A DNA stretch of 64,000 bases from JBQTII01 sp052388275 (lineage in GTDB: Bacteria > Actinomycetota > Actinomycetes > Sporichthyales > Sporichthyaceae), in the NCBI GenBank assembly GCA_052388275.1, contig JBQTII010000036.1, positions 1 to 64,000 of the forward strand, read 5' to 3'. The notes under the pieces were generated by a model. That model saw only the letters and a program-made list of their open reading frames with translations, was not told where the DNA came from and made no database searches. Numbering within the stretch: the stretch's first letter is position 1; the number at the start of each line of letters is the position of its first letter. Position numbers and translations under genes: made by a program. Shown here piece after piece: positions 50,021 through 58,744 of the stretch.

Positions 50021-51604
50021 GTGCGGATGAAGAAGAGTGGTCTTCTTGCCGTCACCCCCGTCATGCTCAGCGCGGCGCTGGTACTCAGCGCCTGTGGTGG
50101 CGGCGGTAGTGACGCGGACGAATCGATTGCCCAGCAGCCGGGCGAATCAGTGACGGGTGAGGTCGGCGAGGCCCTCGGCGGCGTGGTGGACACCGCGACC
50201 GGTGAGGCCCCCACCGGTGAGGCCCCCACGGGTGAAGCCCCCACGGGTGATGCCCCGACGGGTGAAGCCCCCACGGGTGAAGCCCCCACGGGTAAGGCCC
50301 CCACGGGTAAGGCCCCCACCGGCACGGCCCCCACCGGCAAGGCCCCCACCGGCAAGGCGAGCACCGGCGGCCTGACGGCCATCGACACCCCGGCTCAGGT
50401 GGCGGAGAACGCCAAGATCGCCGAGGCTGCCGGCGGAGCCACCGATATCGGTGTCACCAAGGACTCCATCAAGCTCGGCTCGGTCTCCATGCATGGCATC
50501 GCGCTGGGCAACCTGCTCGTGCAGCCGCTGGTCAAGGGTGTCTCCGCGACACTCGCCTCGATCAACGACCGCGGCGGTGTCCTCGGGCGTCGCCTGTCGA
50601 TCGTGGACTGCGACGACGGCCCGGGCGAGGTCTCCCGCTCCAAGGCCTGCATCAAGAAGCTCGCCGGCCAGGACAAGGTCTTCGCGCTCATCGGCTACTC
50701 CAGCTGGGCGTCGGCCTCCGTGCACGACGACCTCAAGCAGAACAACCTCCCCGCCGTCGGCACCTGGGCCTACTCCCAGACCGAGTGGCAGGACAAGTAC
50801 ATGTTCCCCACTCACATGTCGATGATCCACGAGGCCATGGCGGGCGCCCACTGGGTGAAGAACGTCATCAAGCCCAAGACCTACGGAATGGTCTGCCTGA
50901 CCAGCCCGGAAATGCAGCTGAGCTGCAACCAGGTACAGCGCGTCCTGGACGCCTCGGGTGCTGAGCTGGTCAAGAAGATGGACGTCGGCATCGCCGAGAC
51001 CTCGCTGTCCGCGCAGGTTCTGTCGATGCGGGCCGCCAACCCGGATCACATCGTGCACTACGTGATCAACCCCGCGACCATGGTGAAGTTCATGGTCGAG
51101 GCCTCGCAGCAGGGTTACTACCCGCCCCAGGGCATCTCCGGCAACCACCTCGCCGCTGAGGTCCTCGGGTCGCTGTTCGGCAAGCACCCGGTCGGCCGCT
51201 ACTGGACGAACACCACCTACAAGCTGTGGGGTTCGGAGTACATGGCCGTCATGAACAAGTACGCCCGCGGAAACAAGGGCCTGAACCACCACATCGTGCA
51301 GGCGTCCTACACCGGCACGCTGATCTTCGAGCGCGCCGCCAAGGCCGTCGGACCGAACCTGACCCGTGAGCGCCTCATGGCGCAGCTCGGTAACGGTGAC
51401 GTCTACGAGGCGGACTCCTCGCTGGACCAGCGCTTCTCCTGGGCCGACAGCGAGCGCTTCGGAAACAACTGGGACAAGGAAATGGGCCAGGGCCGCGAGT
51501 ACATGTACAAGTACGGCGGCACCAACACGGTCTCGGACCCGAACGGCACCCCGTCCGGCTTCCAGCCCGACCCCGACCAGTTCGTCATCTACACGCACAA
51601 GTGA
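50021..51604 (+). CDS. ABC-type substrate-binding lipoprotein with APTG-repeat linker
   Basis: This 527-residue lipoprotein has a signal peptide with lipobox LSAC, then a spacer of eleven 5-residue repeats of the type APTGE/APTGK, then a branched-chain amino-acid type periplasmic-binding fold (DSIKLGSVSMHG, then INDRGGVLGRRLSIVDCDD). The repeats are acidic in the first seven and basic in the last. It should bind a small ligand outside the membrane. No permease or ATPase gene is nearby, so it is an orphan. GTG 50021 or ATG 50027 may start it. Confidence 0.9.
   Translation: MRMKKSGLLAVTPVMLSAALVLSACGGGGSDADESIAQQPGESVTGEVGEALGGVVDTATGEAPTGEAPTGEAPTGDAPTGEAPTGEAPTGKAPTGKAPTGTAPTGKAPTGKASTGGLTAIDTPAQVAENAKIAEAAGGATDIGVTKDSIKLGSVSMHGIALGNLLVQPLVKGVSATLASINDRGGVLGRRLSIVDCDDGPGEVSRSKACIKKLAGQDKVFALIGYSSWASASVHDDLKQNNLPAVGTWAYSQTEWQDKYMFPTHMSMIHEAMAGAHWVKNVIKPKTYGMVCLTSPEMQLSCNQVQRVLDASGAELVKKMDVGIAETSLSAQVLSMRAANPDHIVHYVINPATMVKFMVEASQQGYYPPQGISGNHLAAEVLGSLFGKHPVGRYWTNTTYKLWGSEYMAVMNKYARGNKGLNHHIVQASYTGTLIFERAAKAVGPNLTRERLMAQLGNGDVYEADSSLDQRFSWADSERFGNNWDKEMGQGREYMYKYGGTNTVSDPNGTPSGFQPDPDQFVIYTHK
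50201..50365 (+). repeat. 15-bp tandem repeat in the lipoprotein gene
   Basis: Eleven 15-bp units of the type GGTGARGCCCCCACG run in frame. Units 1-6 encode Glu or Asp at the variable position, units 7-8 and 10-11 encode Lys and unit 9 encodes Thr. Near-identity between neighbouring units shows recent slippage or gene conversion. Confidence 0.85.
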
Positions 51605-51611
51605 GCCGAGC

Positions 51612-51647
51612 GCAGAGCAAGTCGCGAGGAACGAGCACTTGCTCTGC
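51612..51647. terminator. First hairpin after lipoprotein gene
   Basis: Arms GCAGAGCAAGT (51612-51622) and ACTTGCTCTGC (51637-51647) with a 14-nt loop begin 8 bp after the lipoprotein stop. It may end transcription or protect the 3' end. Confidence 0.5.
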
Positions 51648-51730
51648 CGAGGCGATCGCCGTGCGTTGAGTGCAGCGGAACACCCACAAGTGCGCTGACA
51701 CCGTTCTGAGCTAGTCAAGTACCGCTTCAC

Positions 51731-51770
51731 CAGGGCGGGCACCGCATACGCGGTGCCCGCCCTGTCGTTT
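51731..51770. terminator. Strong intrinsic terminator
   Basis: A perfect 15-bp GC-rich stem, CAGGGCGGGCACCGC (51731-51745) with GCGGTGCCCGCCCTG (51750-51764), has a 4-nt ATAC loop and is followed by TCGTTT. It separates the lipoprotein gene from the glycosyltransferase locus. Confidence 0.85.
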
Positions 51771-51794
51771 CTCGCGGCTCTCTAGACTGCGTGG

Positions 51795-53750
51795 GTGCCC
51801 GGACCGAAGCTGTCTCTCATCGTTCCGATGTACGGCGTCGAGGCCTATCTGCCGCAGTTTCTGGCCTCCCTCGACGCTCAGTCCGAGGACCTCGTCGACG
51901 TCGAGCTGGTGTTCGTGGACGACGGTTCCCCGGACCGGTCGGCGCAGATCGCCGCCGACTGGATGGCCGCCCATCGGGCCGTGCCCACCCACCTGATCTC
52001 CCAGTGCAACGGTGGGCTGGCGGCGGCCCGCAACGCCGGCCTCGCGGCGTCGAGCGGGGAGTGGGTGAGCTTCCCCGACCCCGACGATGTCCTGACCCCG
52101 GCTTACCTCGCGGCCGTCCGTCGCTTCCTGGAAGCCGGGCGGGCAGCGAAGGTGATGCTCGCCGCAACCAACTTGGTCTACCTCGATGAGGAGTCCGGCG
52201 CCCGCCGCGATGCGCATCCCCTGCGCTTCAAGTTCGCCGGCGGTCACCACCGCATCGTCGATCTGGCGCGGCGCCCGGATCACATCCACCTCTCCGCTGC
52301 CTCCGCCTGGTATCGCGGCGAGGTGCTGCGTTCGGGCGACCTGCGCTTCGACTCCCGCATCACCCCGACTTTCGAGGACGCCCATCTGACGGCTCGTTAT
52401 CTTCGGGACGATCCGCGGATCGCGCTGCTCGAGGACGCGGTCTATCTCTACCGCCGCCGCTCCGACGTCAGTTCCGCGGTGCAGAGTGGGTGGTTCCAAG
52501 AATCCAAGTACCGCGCGGTCCCTCGCCACGGCTGGCTGGACCTGGTGCGCTCCTTCACCGACGCGGGCCAGGAGCTGCCGCGGTGGGTCGCGAACATGGT
52601 GCTCTACGACTTGATCGGGTTCTTCCGGGCCGATCTTCGGCCCGATTCGCCGACGCACGACATTCCCGTGCCCTGGCGCGAGGCGTTCCTGGAAGCCACT
52701 GCCGAGGTGCTCAGCCACCTGGGGCCGGCCGCGATTGCGGACTACTCGCTGGGCTGGTGCCCGAGCGACGTCCGCCGGGCGCTGCTCTACGGGTTCGGAG
52801 CCGGACCGGTGCTCAGCGACGTGCACTGCGACCGCATCGACCTCGACCAAGACCTGGTGCGGGTCAGCCACTACCGCTATAGCGCCGCGGAGCCGAGCCT
52901 GACCTACAGCGTGCGCGGTGTTCGGACCGAACCGGTGCACTCCAAGGTTCGCAAGGTCGAGTTCTACGGGCGCACGCTCGCTCGCCAGCACACGGCGTGG
53001 CTGCCGCTGGGCGGGGTGCGGGTCTGGGCCGACGGCGCCCCACTCCCGGTCCACGTCGGACCGCACAGATTGCCCCGCTACGTCGCCGGCCCGGGGGTGC
53101 TCCAGGCGCAATTGTCCCCGGCCGGCGCGACGATGGACGGCGGCGGGGAGCCGGCGGAATCGCGAGCGCCGTGCGGGCGCGGGGGCGGCCGCGGCACCTG
53201 GCTGCTCATGGGCACCAGGGAGTCCCCCGGGGTGTACGTCGAGGCGTTGTACGAGGTGCTGCACGGGGCCGAGCCCTCGACGCCGGTGTGGGTGATGCTC
53301 GAGGAGAGCAGCCCGGACCGGCCGCGATTGGCGGGCGCTGGGGTGCCCCTGGCGACGTTCGGGTCAGCGCAGGCGCTGGCGGCCCTGGCCGACTGTCGCC
53401 ATCTGGTCACTTCCGAACTCGACGAGCGGTTCTGGGCGATGGTGGCGCTCGCTTCGGGTCCGCACGGGCCACCACGGGTGATCTATCTGCCGCCGGTACC
53501 GGTGCGCGAAGTCGACCACCGGACGCTGAACAGGCATCCGCTGGACCTCGTCGTGGTTGCCGATCAGGCGCAGTATCAGCTGATCGTGACCGACGGATCG
53601 CCGTTCGCCCACTCGGCGAAGGAAGTAGCCGTCACGGGCCTGCCCGGCCAGGACAGCGATGGCGGCGCCGCTCACCGGATCTACCAGGCGATCCGCAGCC
53701 TGGATCTTCCGCATGATGCGCGGCCGAGCGCACCTACGCGTTCGCTCTGA
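51795..53750 (+). CDS. Family 2 glycosyltransferase with large C-terminal region
   Basis: A 651-residue protein. Residues 1-230 form a GT-A fold: KLSLIVPMYGVEAYLPQFL, VFVDDGSPD and FPDPDDVL with the metal/nucleotide-sugar-binding Asp residues. The following 400 residues (second half with TWLLMGTRESPGVYVEALYE) resemble polymerising glycerophosphate/teichoic-acid type extensions, but I cannot assign a fold. It should act at the cytosolic membrane face on a cell-surface polymer. GTG 51795 is likely leaderless: TAGACT at 51783-51788 is a -10 six bases before it. Its end overlaps the convergent gene by 17 bp. Confidence 0.85.
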   Translation: MPGPKLSLIVPMYGVEAYLPQFLASLDAQSEDLVDVELVFVDDGSPDRSAQIAADWMAAHRAVPTHLISQCNGGLAAARNAGLAASSGEWVSFPDPDDVLTPAYLAAVRRFLEAGRAAKVMLAATNLVYLDEESGARRDAHPLRFKFAGGHHRIVDLARRPDHIHLSAASAWYRGEVLRSGDLRFDSRITPTFEDAHLTARYLRDDPRIALLEDAVYLYRRRSDVSSAVQSGWFQESKYRAVPRHGWLDLVRSFTDAGQELPRWVANMVLYDLIGFFRADLRPDSPTHDIPVPWREAFLEATAEVLSHLGPAAIADYSLGWCPSDVRRALLYGFGAGPVLSDVHCDRIDLDQDLVRVSHYRYSAAEPSLTYSVRGVRTEPVHSKVRKVEFYGRTLARQHTAWLPLGGVRVWADGAPLPVHVGPHRLPRYVAGPGVLQAQLSPAGATMDGGGEPAESRAPCGRGGGRGTWLLMGTRESPGVYVEALYEVLHGAEPSTPVWVMLEESSPDRPRLAGAGVPLATFGSAQALAALADCRHLVTSELDERFWAMVALASGPHGPPRVIYLPPVPVREVDHRTLNRHPLDLVVVADQAQYQLIVTDGSPFAHSAKEVAVTGLPGQDSDGGAAHRIYQAIRSLDLPHDARPSAPTRSL

Positions 53751-54741
53751 CGCGCGGGGCCGTCGCGCTCGGGGCCCCGCGTCGGGATTGGAGTCGGGCC
53801 GCCGCGCGGAGTACGGATCGGGGCAGGCCCGCGTCGAGTTTCGCCAGGGGAACAAGCTCTAGCCCGCGCCGGGCGAGGTCGGCGCGCACCGCGGGGTAGT
53901 GCTCGGGATGCGCGCGCAGGAACGTGTTGATATGGCCGGTCTCGGCCCGGACCAACCGGTGCCGCGCCGCCGCCTGATGGGGGGATCCGGGTTCGATGTC
54001 GGCCAGATGCTCGAACCCCTCCAACCGGCGGCGCCCGGTGTTGTCGTAGGACGGTTCGCGTCGAGAGTTTGTGCCCTCAGCAATCGAGCGGTAGTACACG
54101 GCGTGGGCCTCGATCGGGCAGACCCGCATGGGCATCGCGTGGGCGTTGAAGAACGCGAAATAGAAGGCGAGGTCTTCACCGCTGCGCAGGTCCGGGTCGA
54201 ATCCGACGCTGCGCGCGGCACCCGTCGGGAGCAGCTTGCACACGCTGTAGGTGGTGGCGACGAAGAGCTGATTGGGTGCCAGGGTGCGCCCCGCGTGCAC
54301 CAGTTGACGGGAGATGCGATTGCCGAAATGCGGGGAGCGGTCCCCGGAGTGCACATCGGCCAGGTGGGCGATGGCGACGACGCCGGGGCCGGCGCACGCC
54401 AACAGCCCGGCGAGGAAGGCGGGGGAGACCACGTCGTCGTCATCGACGAAGGTGACATAGTCACCGCGGGCCATGGCCATGCCCACGTTGCGCGCCCGAC
54501 CAAGACCCGCCTGGATGCAGGTGGCGCGCCGGATCTGCAGTGGGGGATGGTCCGCGATGACCTTGTCGAGGACGGCGCTGGTGGCCGGGTCCTCGAGCGT
54601 GCCGTTGCTGATCACCAGAATCTCGAACTGCTCCGGCGGGAGGGTCTGCGCCGCCAGCGAGCGCAGGGTCTCACCGATCGACCCGGACCGGGCGTGGGTC
54701 CCGATGATGACGCTGACCTGGGGTTTTGTCGCAGGTGACAC
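53734..54741 (-). CDS. Family 2 glycosyltransferase
   Basis: A 335-residue GT2 enzyme: VSVIIGTHARSGSIGETLRS opens the nucleotide-binding domain, AGLGRARNVGMAMARGDYVT and FVDDDDVVSP give the DxD region, and SGEDLAFYFAFF the acceptor-side ED motif. GTG 54741 is preferred over the longer frame since GGGAGG is directly upstream and the fold starts within ten residues. It is convergent to, and overlaps 17 bp with, the glycosyltransferase at 51795. Sugar specificity is unknown. Confidence 0.88.
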   Translation of the reverse strand: MSPATKPQVSVIIGTHARSGSIGETLRSLAAQTLPPEQFEILVISNGTLEDPATSAVLDKVIADHPPLQIRRATCIQAGLGRARNVGMAMARGDYVTFVDDDDVVSPAFLAGLLACAGPGVVAIAHLADVHSGDRSPHFGNRISRQLVHAGRTLAPNQLFVATTYSVCKLLPTGAARSVGFDPDLRSGEDLAFYFAFFNAHAMPMRVCPIEAHAVYYRSIAEGTNSRREPSYDNTGRRRLEGFEHLADIEPGSPHQAAARHRLVRAETGHINTFLRAHPEHYPAVRADLARRGLELVPLAKLDAGLPRSVLRAAARLQSRRGAPSATAPRVRANA

Positions 54742-54897
54742 GTCACCTCCCGGGATGTGATCGGTGTGTGCGGTGTGGTCGTGCAGGTCCCGCGGCGGCG
54801 GTACCGGCACTAGGCTTGATGGACCGCCCAGGGCGGCCCTGCGCGAGTTTACAGCCGTCCCGTCACCGGCCATCCCGGATGACCTCAACGTATTGGG

Positions 54898-55902
54898 GTG
54901 ATGTTGCACATGCCGGTGCTGCCCGGTGTGAATGAGATTAATCCCCTACCGGGGGCGGCCATGATCATTGCGGCGACCGTTGAGCGCGGGGCGATGCTGG
55001 GCATGGCGTTCGACTCGGTCGATCTGGTGACGCTGGAGGATCTGACCGCGGTATTGACGCTGCGTGGGTCCGAGACGGCGTGCGTGGTGATCACCGCAGT
55101 GTCCACGCGTGGGGGCCGCCTGGCGGGAGCGCTGGCGCAGGTACGCACCCACTGCCCACCAGGGGTCGCGGTCTACATCGACGTGTCCGGGCCGGGGGGC
55201 CCGGACCTGCTGCGGGACGGGGGAGCGGCGTTGCGCGGGTTCCGAACCCGGGGTTGGGCGGTGCTGTGGGACATCGCCTGCCTCGCGCTCACGGCCGCGC
55301 CGTCGCCCGACGAGGTACCCGACCTGGCCTTCCTCGCCGAACTCCGCGCCGCCAAGACCGGCCCCGCAACCACCGACCCGCCCGCCTGCGCCCCCTCGAG
55401 TTCGGAGTCGGCCACGCCCGATCGCTCGGCCCCCGCGCCGCCGATTTCCGCGACTGCCCGGCGGCGCAGCGCCGGATCACGGTCCGTCGGCCTGGCCACC
55501 CGCCGAACGCTGCGGGTGGCCGCGGCCGGCGGCGCCGCATGGGTGGCCGTGGCCGTGATCCTCGCGATCGCGACTGATTCCGGGTTCTCCGGCTTCGCCC
55601 TCACCGTCCTCATCGGCGTTCTCGCGGCCGGGGTACTGGATTCCCTGCGCGGGCGGATCGCCCTGGCCCGGCGGCTGGACCAGATCTCGGCAGCGGTGCG
55701 GGAGCGCGGCGCACCAGCCGGGGACGGGACCTCCATGGCCAAGCTGAGCAAACAGCTCGGCCAGGTGAATGTGCGGCTCACCGAGATCGAGCAGGACGTC
55801 GCCATCATCGCCGCCTCCACCGTCGACACCGCGCGTTCCGTGGCGCGACTGCACACCGAGCCCGCCGCGCAGGGGCCGGCGAGCGCCACCCCGCGTCCAT
55901 GA
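54898..55902 (+). CDS. Membrane protein of unknown function with C-terminal helix
   Basis: The 334-residue protein has an N-terminal alpha/beta-like half (about 1-140), a Pro/Ser/Ala-rich linker (about 145-190), two hydrophobic segments at about 205-250 and a C-terminal amphipathic helix (AKLSKQLGQVNVRLTEIEQD) likely to form a coiled coil. No enzyme motif is visible. It lies directly before galE, overlapping it as ATGA, so it may organise or regulate polysaccharide synthesis at the membrane. GTG 54898, ATG 54901 and ATG 54910 are all possible starts; TAGGCT near 54813 may be its -10. Confidence 0.7.
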   Translation: MMLHMPVLPGVNEINPLPGAAMIIAATVERGAMLGMAFDSVDLVTLEDLTAVLTLRGSETACVVITAVSTRGGRLAGALAQVRTHCPPGVAVYIDVSGPGGPDLLRDGGAALRGFRTRGWAVLWDIACLALTAAPSPDEVPDLAFLAELRAAKTGPATTDPPACAPSSSESATPDRSAPAPPISATARRRSAGSRSVGLATRRTLRVAAAGGAAWVAVAVILAIATDSGFSGFALTVLIGVLAAGVLDSLRGRIALARRLDQISAAVRERGAPAGDGTSMAKLSKQLGQVNVRLTEIEQDVAIIAASTVDTARSVARLHTEPAAQGPASATPRP

Positions 55903-56921
55903 CCTGGCTGCTCACGGGGGGAGCGGGCTACATCGGTGCCCATGTCCTCGCGGCGATGCGGGCCCGGGGTCACCAGGTGGTGGTGCTGGACGATCTCTCG
56001 ACCGGGCTTCGCGATCGCGTTCCGGCGGCAGTGCCCTTCGTGCACACCGACCTCGCGGACACGGTGGCGGTGACCGCGGCGATCCGCCGGTTCGGAATCA
56101 GTGGCGTGGTTCACCTGGCGGCGAAGAAGTCGGTGCCCGAATCGGTCGCCGATCCGTTGCGCTACTACCGGGAGAACGTCGGCGGGCTGGGCTCGCTGCT
56201 CACCGCGATGGCGGCCGGTGGCGTGTGCAGAATGCTCTACTCCTCCAGTGCCGCGGTCTACGGCGCTGCCGGCGGCGATCAGGTGGACGAGGCAAGCCCG
56301 GCTGCGCCGCAGAACCCCTACGGATCGACCAAGCTCATCGGCGAGTGGATGGTGGCGCAGGCCGGTGCCGTCACGGGGCTCGCGCACCTGAGCCTGCGGT
56401 ACTTCAACGTCGCCGGAAGTGGTGCTCCCGAGTTGGGGGACACCGGTACCGACAACCTGATTCCCCAGGTGTTTCGCGCGGTGTCGCAGGGCCTTCGCCC
56501 GCAGGTCTTCGGTGGGGATTACCCGACGCGCGACGGATCGTGTGTGCGCGACTTCATCCACGTGCAGGACGTTGCCGACGCCCACCTGGTCGCGGCGGAG
56601 GCCCTGCTGGACGCCCGCGGGCTCGCGCCGGTGTACAACGTCGGGCGCGGTGTCGGCGTCACCGTCAAGGAAGTGCTGGCGAGCATTGCCGACGTGACCG
56701 GACATCAGCGAAGTCACGAGGTGATCGGACGCCGAGCCGGGGACCCCGCCCAGGTCGTCGCGGCGGTTGAGCTGATTGCGACCGAGCTCGGCTGGCGGGC
56801 GCGCCACGATCTCACCGACATGGTCTCGAGCGCATGGCAGGGCTGGTGCTGGCGCGGCGGTGCGCACAGTGGCGGTGCGCACAGTGGCGGTGCGCACAGT
56901 GGCGGGCGGCCCGGCAGGTGA
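55899..56921 (+). CDS. galE: UDP-glucose 4-epimerase-like enzyme
   Basis: A 340-residue extended SDR: TGGAGYIGAHVLAAM binds NAD, LDDLSTG and HLAAKKSVPES follow, SSSAAVYG and Y-G-S-T-K supply the catalytic Ser/Tyr/Lys, and RYFNVAGS with TRDGSCVRDFIHVQD matches GalE closely. It should interconvert UDP-glucose and UDP-galactose (or a related pair) for the neighbouring glycosyltransferases. The C-terminus carries three perfect GGAHS repeats (15-bp units at 56856-56900), absent from typical GalE. The stop overlaps the next start (GTGA at 56918). Confidence 0.92.
   Translation: MTWLLTGGAGYIGAHVLAAMRARGHQVVVLDDLSTGLRDRVPAAVPFVHTDLADTVAVTAAIRRFGISGVVHLAAKKSVPESVADPLRYYRENVGGLGSLLTAMAAGGVCRMLYSSSAAVYGAAGGDQVDEASPAAPQNPYGSTKLIGEWMVAQAGAVTGLAHLSLRYFNVAGSGAPELGDTGTDNLIPQVFRAVSQGLRPQVFGGDYPTRDGSCVRDFIHVQDVADAHLVAAEALLDARGLAPVYNVGRGVGVTVKEVLASIADVTGHQRSHEVIGRRAGDPAQVVAAVELIATELGWRARHDLTDMVSSAWQGWCWRGGAHSGGAHSGGAHSGGRPGR
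56856..56900 (+). repeat. 15-bp tandem repeat at the 3' end of galE
   Basis: Three perfect copies of GGCGGTGCGCACAGT (56856-56870, 56871-56885, 56886-56900) encode GGAHS repeats. They lie immediately before the GTG of the following glycosyltransferase gene. Confidence 0.9.
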
Positions 56922-58741
56922 GCGCACCGGCCGAGATCGTGGTTCTGGTCCGCGGCGATCGATCGCGACCCGTCGATGCGGACCTTGCCCCGGGGTCGGC
57001 CTTCGTCGTGGACGTTGTTGAGCTCACGGCGGCCGATGCGAAACGGGAGTGGGAGCGGATCACCGTGCTCGCCGACTCACTCGCCGATCTGCGCCGCGCG
57101 CTCCCGCTGTTGGCGCGGGCGGGCAAGTCCCGCGCGGTCAGCATCGTCGTGCGGTGCACCGACCGCGCCCGGGAGATCGGGGTGCCGGCCGGTGTGGAAC
57201 CCCAACGGGTGCTCAGCACGTCCCTGACACCACACGGGCGCAGCGGTGTCCGGCTCGACGTCGAGGTCGACCACGCCGCGGGGGCACGTGCGGTTGCCGT
57301 CGCGAGCTTCGCCCGGGCCGCGGTGTCGTGGCCGGGGATCGGCGCGGGTCTGCGACTGGGCCTGACGGGTACTCAGGCTCTGCCCTGGGCGGCAGGTCAT
57401 CCGGCGGCTCGCCTGATCGGTCCGCGCACCACGCTGGCCAAGGACATCACCGGCCCGGTGGTGGACCTGCTGATCGGCCGGCCGCTCGCTGCCTCGCCGG
57501 GACCGATTCCGTACCTGGCGCTGACCGAACGCTTCGCGCTGCCACCGGTGGACCCGGCGGTCATCTCGCCCACCGGTTTCCAAGTCCTGGTCTGCGGCGG
57601 CGACGGCACACTGCGGATCACCGACGATGATCGCGGCGCCGGCCCCCGTTTCACCATTGATGACGAAGGGGGAACCCCGGTGGCTGCGGGCGATCCGCGC
57701 GGGGGACTGTCCGAGAACGACCTCCTGGCGCTGCGGGGGATGCGCAGCGTGCACGTCGAGGGCGAGCACGAAGCGGGGCTCGGGCAGATCTTGACGCAGC
57801 TGGCATGTGCGGGCGTTCCCACCCGAGCCCGGCGTGTACCGGTCCGGCTCGCCGCGGCCCTCGGGCCGGATCTGACGCAGCGTCTGAGGGCGGGGTGTGG
57901 CGACGCCGCAGATCCGCTGGCACGGGAGTCCTGGTCGGTGTCCACCCGTCGACTCGCGCTCGCGCGGTTTGCCCCGTCGCCGTACTGGGCCGCGGCCGCG
58001 GGCAGTGCCGGCCTGCGGGTCCGGGAACGACCGACCGTGAGCGTGCTGCTGGCGAGTAGGCGAGCCGACTTCCTGTCGTTCGCGTTGGCGCAGATCGCCC
58101 GCCAGGACTGGCCGGGGGTGCAGACCGTCCTGGTCCTGCACGGCGTCGATGCCGCCTCATCTGCGGTGCGCTCGGCGATCGGGGCCTTTCCGCGCCCGCT
58201 CACCGTGGTCGAGGCCGGCGCCGACGTGCTTTTCGGTGCGGCTTTGCAGGCGGGGCTGGATCGTTGCGAGGGCGAACTCGTCACCAAGATGGACGACGAC
58301 GACTGGTACGGCCCGCACCATCTAAGAGATCTCGTACTCGCGCGGGAGTACTCGGGAGCCACCTGCGTCGGCCTCGCCGACCATCGCCTGTACCTGCACG
58401 ATGCCGATGTCACCGTGCATTCCGCCCGTCGGGGCACCGAGAGCTACGTTCGCTGGCTGGCCGGCCCCGCCATGCTGCTGGCGAGCGCGGAGCTGCGCGC
58501 GCTCGGCGGGTGGCGCGCGGTGCCACGGGCCGTCGACTGGCACCTCATCGCAGACCTGCGCGCCGCCGGTGGGTCCATGTACGCGATCCACGACCTCGGT
58601 TTTCTGTACTACCGCGGCCACGACCACACCTGGAGCGCGGCGACCGGCGAGCAGCACTGGCTCGAAGGCGACCTCGCGCAATGGCCGGGTTGTCAACCGC
58701 CGCCGCAACTCGATCCGTTACCTCATCCACGGGTGGGGTAA
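56918..58741 (+). CDS. Glycosyltransferase with unusual N-terminal domain (tail-to-tail paralogue A)
   Basis: A 607-residue protein. The C-terminal 230 residues are a GT2 domain: TVSVLLASRRADFLSFALAQ, IARQDWPGVQTVLVLHG and the DDDDWYGPHHL metal-binding loop. The N-terminal ~370 residues have no family I recognise, ending in a conserved-looking STRRLALARFAPSPYW. The paralogue at 58718 (-) has the same architecture. GTG 56918 overlaps the galE stop. The 3' ends of the two genes overlap by 24 bp. It probably adds a sugar to a surface glycan; substrate unknown. Confidence 0.82.
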   Translation: MSAPAEIVVLVRGDRSRPVDADLAPGSAFVVDVVELTAADAKREWERITVLADSLADLRRALPLLARAGKSRAVSIVVRCTDRAREIGVPAGVEPQRVLSTSLTPHGRSGVRLDVEVDHAAGARAVAVASFARAAVSWPGIGAGLRLGLTGTQALPWAAGHPAARLIGPRTTLAKDITGPVVDLLIGRPLAASPGPIPYLALTERFALPPVDPAVISPTGFQVLVCGGDGTLRITDDDRGAGPRFTIDDEGGTPVAAGDPRGGLSENDLLALRGMRSVHVEGEHEAGLGQILTQLACAGVPTRARRVPVRLAAALGPDLTQRLRAGCGDAADPLARESWSVSTRRLALARFAPSPYWAAAAGSAGLRVRERPTVSVLLASRRADFLSFALAQIARQDWPGVQTVLVLHGVDAASSAVRSAIGAFPRPLTVVEAGADVLFGAALQAGLDRCEGELVTKMDDDDWYGPHHLRDLVLAREYSGATCVGLADHRLYLHDADVTVHSARRGTESYVRWLAGPAMLLASAELRALGGWRAVPRAVDWHLIADLRAAGGSMYAIHDLGFLYYRGHDHTWSAATGEQHWLEGDLAQWPGCQPPPQLDPLPHPRVG

Positions 58742-58744
58742 CGG
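58715..58744. terminator. Stem-loop over the overlapping 3' ends of the paralogous glycosyltransferases
   Basis: CCGTTACC (58715-58722) and GGTAACGG (58737-58744) form an inverted repeat that spans both stop codons of the convergent genes, with further pairing of CCAC and GTGG inside. It could end both transcripts, as the coding sequences themselves overlap here. Confidence 0.45.

Noticed and set aside
49758..50030. 90-codon ORF between the SDR and lipoprotein genes
   Set aside because: It overlaps an operator-like palindrome, a promoter and the lipoprotein's ribosome binding site, and shows no coding pattern or domain.
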